Positions 57,818 through 64,000 of a stretch of 64,000 nucleotides of DNA are shown here, piece after piece. The position numbers and the translations under genes are program-made. The notes under the pieces were generated by a model. It saw only the letters and a list, made by a program, of their open reading frames with translations. It ran no database searches and had not been told where the DNA came from. Position 1 is the first letter of the stretch. Each line of letters begins with the position of its first letter. The stretch is from Selaginella moellendorffii (Eukaryota > Streptophyta > Lycopodiopsida > Selaginellales > Selaginellaceae): contig NW_003314372.1 in the NCBI RefSeq assembly GCF_000143415.4, positions 165,252 through 229,251 on the forward strand, read 5' to 3'.

Positions 57818-58838
57818 TGCTTCTGCTGAAAAGACGTAAAATCTTTGTTGCTCTCGTTTTCAGTCTTCAACACCATTCAATAGGCACGCTCGTTTCTTTG
57901 TTTCTGCGATAAGAAAACACAAGTTCATATTTAATTTAAGAAAACCAGGATATAAAACAATGATATTTTTGTAATTGATTTTCTAGTTTTGTGGAGGCCA
58001 AAAAAAAAAACACTTTCATCATATTCCACAGCGAGTTTAAAGTCAGCACTTCATCAACCATGAACTACAGCATCGATATGTCTGATTATGATCACAGAGC
58101 GCCTTACCAGAATTGATATAGCCGCCCATCTCTGATCCAATCCTCCTCCAGGAAAAAGAATTAAAATGTGGAACACCCATCGACTCCTAAGTTACGGCTC
58201 CCATCTTTCTTGTAGGTCTTGACAGGTTGCTGAGGAATTAGTAGGAGCTGGGAGTTCGAAAGAACTCCAGGGAGCTTTGAGCTGGTTTATGTTGAACTCT
58301 TTACATTGAACGCAACGATTAGCAATTACTGTTGCTTGATCCTTGTTCCTTGATCCATTGGACGCTTGATCCTTGTTCTCCTTTGTCAGCTTTTGTCCGT
58401 GAAGGAGCGAATGGTCTGCCATTTTTTGCATGGACTTTGTTGGAAAAGCGCAGACTTGATCGAAGGAATCAGATCCAAGCTAAGCCATTTCCAAAGTTGG
58501 CATGTTGAAACACTCTCTGTCATCTCTCTTGTCACCACCAAAAACTCACCTCCAGACCGCTCAAGCCCTGGATCTTTCCTTTCACGACCTTCCCAAACTC
58601 CTCTAGCAAGTAAACCAACAACGGATTCAGCTTCACCGCAGCAGCTTTCCTGTCCATGACTGTCTGGTTGTAGTTTCCACACTCTTATAATTCGGTCCTC
58701 AGCCTTGGAACTAAGCTGGAACACCAAAGCGCACACCCAAAACTTTCATCCAAGTACATGCTCGCATGGGAAGATCTCGGATTGTCCTCCTCCTCTCTCT
58801 CCGGTAGTCACTCTGAAGAGTTCATGGCGTGCCAACCC
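57818..58838. other. intergenic, no convincing gene
   Basis: About 1 kb with A/T runs and one 116-codon minus-strand frame (58736-58386) lacking any recognised motif or good codon pattern. Two minus-strand frames here probably belong to 3' UTR or decayed sequence. Confidence 0.5.
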
Positions 58839-61800
58839 TTAGCTCGGAGCAGCAAGCTTGGAATTGGAGAGCGCAACGTAGGCGGCAGCCGCGGCCTGGG
58901 GGTGGCGGGCAATCAAGCTCGATGCCACGCAGGTACCGCGCAGCGTGTCGCCCTGCTGGCTGCACGCGCCCAGCACTGCCATCCACGCCTGCGCGTCGCC
59001 GCCGCCGCCGCCGGCACCACTGCGCTGCACCAGGCGGTGCGCTTGCTCCACCCATCCCGCTCTGCCCAGCATGTCGACCACGCACCCCGTGTGCTCCTCG
59101 CGCGGCCACACGCCGTAGTCCGCCGCCATGGACGCGAAGCACGAGCAGCCGGCTTGGAGCATCCCGGCGTGGCTGCACGCCCCGAGGATGCTGATCAAGG
59201 TGACGTGATTCGGGCGGACGCCCTCGCGCTGCATCGCGTGGAACAGCCGGAACGCCTCCTCGGCGTGCCCGACCCCGGCGTAAGCTGCCACCATTGCGCT
59301 CCATGACATGATCGTCCGCCGCTGCGAGTCCATGGCTTCAAACACCTCGCGCGCCGCCGCCACCCTGCCGCTCTTGGCGTACATATTGACGGCCGCGTTG
59401 TCCAGCGCCGCCGAGCGCAGCTGGAGCTGGAGGCTCCAGCCGTGCACCTGACTCCCGCGCCGCGCGTCACCCGCGCCGGCGCACGCGTCCAGCACGCTGA
59501 TGAGGGTGATGGCGTCGGGCTTGACGCCGTGCTGCTGCATGCCGCCAAACACCGCCAGCGCCAGGCGCCCGCGGCCGTGCTGCGCGTACGCCCCGATCAT
59601 GGCGTTCCACGACACGACGTTGCGCTGCTCCATGCCGGCAAACACCGCCGCCGCCTCGTCGATGCTGCCGCAGCGGGCGTACATGCTGCACAGCGCGCAG
59701 CCGACCACGGCATTGGTGCGCAGGGAGAGCGCCGGCGTGTCGCGCGACTGGAGGACAATCCTGCCGTGGATGCTCCGGCCGTGCTCCACCATCTCCGCCT
59801 TGTCGCAGGCGTTGAGGAAGTTGACGTAGGTGACCCTGTCGGGGTGGAAGCCGTGCTGCTCCATTTGCCGGAGGAGCAGCAGCGCCTCGTCTCCCCTGCC
59901 GGCGTTGGCGTAGCCAGCCATCATCACGTTCCAGGAGATAACGTCCCGCGCCGCCACCATGGAGGCGAAGATAGCGGCGGCGCGATCGACGTCGCCACGC
60001 TTGGCATGCATGTTGATGCACGCGTTCCTCACTGCCACCTCCTCCTCCACGCCACTCCCGGACAGGCCGGACTCGAGCCACTCCCCGACACCGCGCGACG
60101 CCGCCAGGGACGCATCCGACAGCAGGCACACCGCCGACGTCGAGTCCGGCTTGACGCCATGCAGCTGCATCACCTTGTAGAGATGCAGCGCCCGCCACGG
60201 CTGCGCGTTGAGAACGCACACTCCCATCATCGCGTTCCACGGCACGACGTCGCCACCGCCGCTGCGCACCGCCGCCATCTTGGCAAACATCCCCGCCGCG
60301 CCATCCACGTCCCCGCATTTACCCAGCAGGCTGATGAGTCCCGTCCCAATCGCGGCATCCCAATCCAGCCCTGTGTCCAGGATCTGCGCCACCATCTCCT
60401 TCGCCGCCACGGTCAGGACCGAGGACACTCGCGCTGGCTGCTGTGGCTGCTCGGACGCCATGCCGGGGGAGCCGAGCAGCGTAAGCTTGTTGTAGAGGCC
60501 ACACAGGGATATAAAGGTGACTCGGTCCGGCGGCACGCCTTCTAGATGCATTTGCCGCAGAAGCTGCAAGCCCGCCATCACCTCCTCCGCTTCAAATCCT
60601 CCTCCTCCTCCTTGGCCTTGGCTGCAGCGACGGGCATACGCAGTGATGAGACCGTTCCAAGTGACCGCATTGCGGATGCTACACCTGTGGAACATGCTCC
60701 AGGCGTCCTCCACGCTGCCGAGCTTGCCATACATGTAGACGAGCGCGTTGCACAGCATGGCGTCGCAAGCGGCGGCCAGCGGCGGCGTGGTGCACCACTC
60801 GTCAGCCTGCCGCAGCTGCGCCAGGCTGCTGCACGCGTTCACCACCGGCAGGAGCGTCACCGCGTTGGGCTGCACGCCGCCCTGCAGCATGGCGCGGAAG
60901 AGGTGCAGCAGCTGCGCGCCGTGGCCGTGCTGCGAGTAGCCGGACAGCATTGCGTTCCACGACACCTCGTTCCTCTCCGCCATGGAGTCGAAGACGAGGC
61001 GCGCGTCCTCGATGCTGCCGCACTTGGCGTACATGGTGACGAGCGACGTGCCGATCTGGACGCTGGGCTCCGTCCCAGCGGCGGCGCGGCGGCGGATCAA
61101 GTCGTGGACCGATCGCCCCTGATCCAGCAGTCCCGACTCGCCGCACGCTACCAGCGCCGCGCACAAGGTGGCGACGCCAACCTCTCGCTCCGGGGCGTCC
61201 AGTGCCGCCATCATCCTGTGGAAGAGCTCCAGGCCCCGATCGCTTCGACCATTGCGGGCGCAGGCACAGATGATCGCGTTCCACGCCAAGGCAGTGGGAC
61301 ACTGGACTGCATCGAACACCGCAAACGCCTCGTCCAGGCGCTGGCACCTCCCATACATGTTGACGAGGGCGGCCGTGACGGACGGATCATCGCGGATGGC
61401 GGCGGCATGGATGCAGCGATCGTGGATGGCTTTGCCTTGATCCAGCGCCGCAAACTCGGCGCACAGGTTGACGACGGTGACAATGGTGACGGCGTTGGGA
61501 GCCACGCTCCACGTCTCGCCCCCGCCGCCGTCGTGCTCCGCCATGCTCCAGAAGAGATCCAGCGCCTCCTCCAGATGCCCGGACTGGGCATACCCCGCGA
61601 TGAGCGCCGTCCACGTCACGACGTTCCTGGCGCGCGGCGCCATGGCGTCGAAGGTGGCGCGCGCCTCGCCCAGGCTGCCGCAGCGGCAGTAGGCGGTGAT
61701 GAGGGCGGTGCAAACGATCACGTCGTCGAGGAATCCCCGCGCCGCGACGCTGGCGTGGATGATCCGCGCCTCCCTCGCGCTGCCACAGGCATTGGCAACG

Positions 61801-62306
61801 CTGGTGAAGCTCACCCGGTCGGGCACCACGGAGGCCTCGAGCTGCATGGCGCGGAACACCGCCAGGGCGCCACGGCCATCACCGGCGGCGGCGTGGGCGG
61901 CGATGATGGTGTTCCACGACACGAGATTGGGGTGCTCCATGGACGCGAACACCGCCCTGGCCTCCTCCACGCGACCGCATTTGCCATACATGTTGATGAG
62001 ATGGTTGAGCACGAGAGTGGAGGAGGATCCGGAGGAGCTGTGGCTGGAGAGGATGTGGGCGTGAATCCTCTGGCCCTGGGACAGCGCCTTGAGCCGCGCA
62101 CACGCTTGGAGCAGCCGGGCATACGTGCTCGCCTCCGCCGCAACGCCGCTCCTCTCCACGCACGCGACCATCCGTTCCACGCTCTCCCTGCTCAATGCCG
62201 ATGGCCGGTGCTTGCGCACCACCACCGCAGGCAGCGCCGCTGGGATCGCCGCCGCGTGCATCCATCGCCGCTGCTGGCGATCGCGCGGGAGGCGATTGAC
62301 AAGCAT
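58839..62306 (-). CDS. large intronless PPR protein (PLS class, no DYW domain)
   Basis: A single exon of 1155 residues, starting MLVNRLPRDRQQRR, a likely organellar presequence. From about residue 60 it is a chain of roughly thirty pentatricopeptide repeats of alternating length; characteristic pieces are LINMYGKCGRVEEARAVFAS, VSWNTIIAAHAAAGDGRGAL and HGVKPDAITLISVLDACAGA. It ends in a short E-like part (MAVLGACSQQGDTLRG) without E+ or DYW motifs. Such proteins bind RNA in mitochondria or plastids and direct C-to-U editing, usually with a DYW partner. Lycophytes carry very many of these. The GC content is high throughout. The ATG is 2 bp from a divergent ATG. Confidence 0.92.
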   Translation of the reverse strand: MLVNRLPRDRQQRRWMHAAAIPAALPAVVVRKHRPSALSRESVERMVACVERSGVAAEASTYARLLQACARLKALSQGQRIHAHILSSHSSSGSSSTLVLNHLINMYGKCGRVEEARAVFASMEHPNLVSWNTIIAAHAAAGDGRGALAVFRAMQLEASVVPDRVSFTSVANACGSAREARIIHASVAARGFLDDVIVCTALITAYCRCGSLGEARATFDAMAPRARNVVTWTALIAGYAQSGHLEEALDLFWSMAEHDGGGGETWSVAPNAVTIVTVVNLCAEFAALDQGKAIHDRCIHAAAIRDDPSVTAALVNMYGRCQRLDEAFAVFDAVQCPTALAWNAIICACARNGRSDRGLELFHRMMAALDAPEREVGVATLCAALVACGESGLLDQGRSVHDLIRRRAAAGTEPSVQIGTSLVTMYAKCGSIEDARLVFDSMAERNEVSWNAMLSGYSQHGHGAQLLHLFRAMLQGGVQPNAVTLLPVVNACSSLAQLRQADEWCTTPPLAAACDAMLCNALVYMYGKLGSVEDAWSMFHRCSIRNAVTWNGLITAYARRCSQGQGGGGGFEAEEVMAGLQLLRQMHLEGVPPDRVTFISLCGLYNKLTLLGSPGMASEQPQQPARVSSVLTVAAKEMVAQILDTGLDWDAAIGTGLISLLGKCGDVDGAAGMFAKMAAVRSGGGDVVPWNAMMGVCVLNAQPWRALHLYKVMQLHGVKPDSTSAVCLLSDASLAASRGVGEWLESGLSGSGVEEEVAVRNACINMHAKRGDVDRAAAIFASMVAARDVISWNVMMAGYANAGRGDEALLLLRQMEQHGFHPDRVTYVNFLNACDKAEMVEHGRSIHGRIVLQSRDTPALSLRTNAVVGCALCSMYARCGSIDEAAAVFAGMEQRNVVSWNAMIGAYAQHGRGRLALAVFGGMQQHGVKPDAITLISVLDACAGAGDARRGSQVHGWSLQLQLRSAALDNAAVNMYAKSGRVAAAREVFEAMDSQRRTIMSWSAMVAAYAGVGHAEEAFRLFHAMQREGVRPNHVTLISILGACSHAGMLQAGCSCFASMAADYGVWPREEHTGCVVDMLGRAGWVEQAHRLVQRSGAGGGGGDAQAWMAVLGACSQQGDTLRGTCVASSLIARHPQAAAAAYVALSNSKLAAPS

Positions 62307-62347
62307 TCATGGTTTTCTTAGGTCTAGGGTTTATTGGCTTTTGGGCG

Positions 62348-63055
62348 ATGATCGAGCTGGAGCTGGAGCGCCTCGCCCTGTCCAGCGCCGCCGCGCCGCG
62401 CAAAAAGCAGGAGCAGCAGCACAGCAAGAGGAAGAAGAAGAAGGGCAAGAAGAAGAAGAAGCAATCGGGCGGGCGGCAGCAACCTCAACGGGGTGATTCT
62501 CGCAATCCTTTGTCTCGCGCCTTCCGCGCCTCGGCCGACGACGGCATCGCGGGGTTTGTGAGGAAGGCATGCGAGGCTCTGGCGGAGAGGAAGCGGCGGA
62601 TCTTCATGTGGGAGGCGACGCTGCTCCTGGGGACGCATTTCATGAAGCAGGCTTTGCAGCAAGCGACTGGCATCGCGGAAACTGCTGATGCGAGGGAGGT
62701 GTTCTGGTCCATCGTCCAAGCCAAGGCTGGGATAGAGCAGTACAGAGAGATTGTGGCTAGAGCCGCGGGGAAGAGGCAACCGAGACCCGCTCTTCCGCCG
62801 CCTCCCGACACCGCCAGTGGCAGCAGCTCTCCCACCGCTGCCGCCGCCGCCACCCTCGCTCCTCCTCCCACTTTGGATCTCAATACCAGCAACAAGCGGT
62901 CGCTGGAGGTGGTGATCAGGGATCTGGACGAACACGACGAGGAGACACAGAGGTTGGAGGAGGAACAGGAGAGGAAGCGGCTCAAGATGCAAGAGACCAT
63001 CCAGGAGCTCAGTGTGCGCTTTGAGGAGGCCGTGAATTTTGCTACTCCACTCTAG
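62348..63055 (+). CDS. unknown basic nuclear-like protein
   Basis: A single-exon frame of 235 residues from the ATG at 62348 (MIELELERLALSS); the frame also has an upstream ATG at 62309. It has a Lys-rich cluster (RKKKKGKKKKKQ, about residues 27-38), a helical middle (ARKACEALAERKRR-like, with LLLGTHFMKQALQQA), a Pro/Ala-rich linker and a C-terminal acidic coiled coil (LDEHDEETQRLEEEQERKRL). No family recognised; the composition suggests a nuclear or nucleolar protein. Its start lies head to head with the PPR gene. Confidence 0.65.
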   Translation: MIELELERLALSSAAAPRKKQEQQHSKRKKKKGKKKKKQSGGRQQPQRGDSRNPLSRAFRASADDGIAGFVRKACEALAERKRRIFMWEATLLLGTHFMKQALQQATGIAETADAREVFWSIVQAKAGIEQYREIVARAAGKRQPRPALPPPPDTASGSSSPTAAAAATLAPPPTLDLNTSNKRSLEVVIRDLDEHDEETQRLEEEQERKRLKMQETIQELSVRFEEAVNFATPL

Positions 63056-63200
63056 CTAGATTATAGTATAGCTCTCGTCACGTCGAGATAAACGCATGCA
63101 ACAGAGCAACACTCTCGCTCGTGTTCCCTGTTCTTGCAAGAAACGCGCGTCCCTTATTCTCTTGTTATACGCTGCTTAGCTTACCAGCCGGTATGGCTGC

Positions 63201-63574
63201 TTAGCTTCCCACCTTGTAGCCTGCCAAGAAAGAAACGGGTATGACCGAAGTGAGTAAACGAAAAACGTACCAGCGCAGCGGAAGTTCTTGGGGATGTTGT
63301 TCTTGAAGCCGCAGCGCTTGGGCACGGTGAGAGCGTTGGGCATGTTGCGGATGACTCCGGCGTTTTTGGCTGCCACCAGGGTGCTGCACAGGCAGTTTAC
63401 ATCGTTCTTGAAGTGGGAGACGGCAGTGCAGCACGAGCTGCCCGGGTAGCCAGCGCTGCTGCTCACCGCATTCAGGCAGCCAGCCAGCTGAATGTAATTG
63501 TTGCTGCAAGCAGCCTCGGCATAGCACACGAGCACCAGCACCAGCATTGCCACCGCCACCACTGCTTTGGCCAT
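63201..63574 (-). CDS. secreted non-specific lipid-transfer-like protein
   Basis: Exons 63574-63271 and 63220-63201 join in phase to 107 residues. A signal peptide (MAKAVVAVAMLVLVLVCYAEA) is followed by the eight-cysteine motif: ACSNNYIQLAGC, then GSSCC, then NCLCS, then RCGF, then FRCAG. The helix-rich AAI/LTSS fold carries lipids in the apoplast and cuticle. Spacing is closer to LTP-like (type-D/DIR1-like) than to classic LTP1. The last exon adds only six residues (YKVGS tail). Confidence 0.88.
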
Positions 63575-63859
63575 GACAAGGATCGAGCAAGCTGCGTTAC
63601 AAACCAAAAGCTCCAAGAAGAAAAACTTTAGAACGAAACTGACTAGAGCTATCTCCGTTTAAATAGAACTCACGGATCCATTGATCGAGTGTGGAAACAA
63701 ACCGAAGAGCACAGCCGGCGCCTGTTGATTGCACATCCTTCCTGGCGGTGGCGATGGTTTCTGTGCTTCATAAATGGACCTCGGGACGATTTAACAGCTT
63801 CCTCACCAAACAACGTACGTCACTCTGGATGCGTGGAAACTGGTGCTGTTTGAGCACCA

Positions 63860-64000
63860 TCACTTGTGAACAATCCGGAACGACTCTATCGCCTGCAGCA
63901 GTAACAAGCACGAGTCAAGCGGCAAAGAAAAAATGAAGAAACTTGTACCTCTTGCAATGCTTTCCTGTCCCTGTCTCCATCAGCCTCCCAGTACTGCAAA
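63860..64000 (-). CDS. 3' end of a gene leaving the window
   Basis: Two exon ends can be read on the minus strand: YWEADGDRDRKALQE, then a GT-AG intron (63947-63893), then AIESFRIVHK and a stop at 63860. The upstream exon may begin just inside the window edge (TTTTGCAG-like acceptor). The product is not identifiable from 25 residues. Confidence 0.55.

Noticed and set aside
58386-58736. 116-codon minus-strand frame
   Set aside because: No recognised motif and no neighbouring exons; probably chance in the intergenic stretch.
60546-62321. 591-codon open frame antisense to the PPR gene
   Set aside because: It is GC-rich antisense of PPR repeats and reads as a His/Arg/Ala-rich string without motifs.

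Overview
The window looks like nuclear DNA of a seedless vascular plant, most likely a lycophyte of the Selaginella type. This is inferred from gene content and architecture, not from a database match. The genes are plant genes: ureide permease, NIP aquaporin, OSCA channel, SYP1 syntaxin, plant-type TIM50 and a large intronless PPR protein. They are split by many introns of about 45-60 bp with plain GT-AG ends, and the spacing between genes is very tight. Exon joins given below were worked out by hand from splice signals, reading phase and family motifs.

Layout. (1) 1-4.4 kb: a frameshifted P-loop NTPase gene resembling the Crinkler/CRN-type NTPases, pieces of a PARP-like gene family, and an intact two-exon tRNA pseudouridine synthase between them. 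(2) 4.4-18.5 kb: an AT-rich repeat island with a dead Ty3/gypsy element on the minus strand (LTRs at about 9.8-10.0 and 14.4-14.7 kb) nested in older degraded retroelement sequence, a separate chromodomain-integrase remnant, and a hexamer satellite that appears both free and inside that remnant. (3) 16.1-20.9 kb: a 1.5-kb duplication holding the 3' part of a 2-oxoglutarate dioxygenase gene plus a decayed unknown locus; the intact dioxygenase is at 18.6-19.7 kb. (4) 21.4-31 kb: ureide permease, EF-hand protein, ATG11, a small conserved-looking gene of unknown function and a NIP aquaporin. (5) 31.3-32.7 kb: a permuted pseudogene of the pseudouridine synthase beside an intact PARP-like gene. (6) 32.8-57.6 kb: dense housekeeping genes: SYP1 syntaxin, PP5, TOM5, ROMO1/MGR2, a TMEM131-like protein, MPV17-like, BCAT, TIM50, OSCA/CSC1, MED10, an MRD1/RBM19-type protein, an unknown gene and a MORC ATPase with a CW zinc finger. 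(7) 57.6-64 kb: a PPR fragment, a 1155-residue PPR protein, an unknown basic protein, a lipid-transfer protein and the 3' end of a gene that leaves the window.

How the genes relate. Three encode parts of mitochondrial protein import (TOM5, ROMO1/MGR2, TIM50), and the first two start back to back from about 86 bp. ATG11, SYP1 and PP5 are unrelated neighbours. Telomere-box motifs (AAACCCTAG or its complement) sit just upstream of many starts. The most unusual material is the CRN-like NTPase and PARP-like gene set, which recurs in broken, permuted and antisense-fused forms around the pseudouridine synthase at both 0-4.4 kb and 31.3-32.7 kb.
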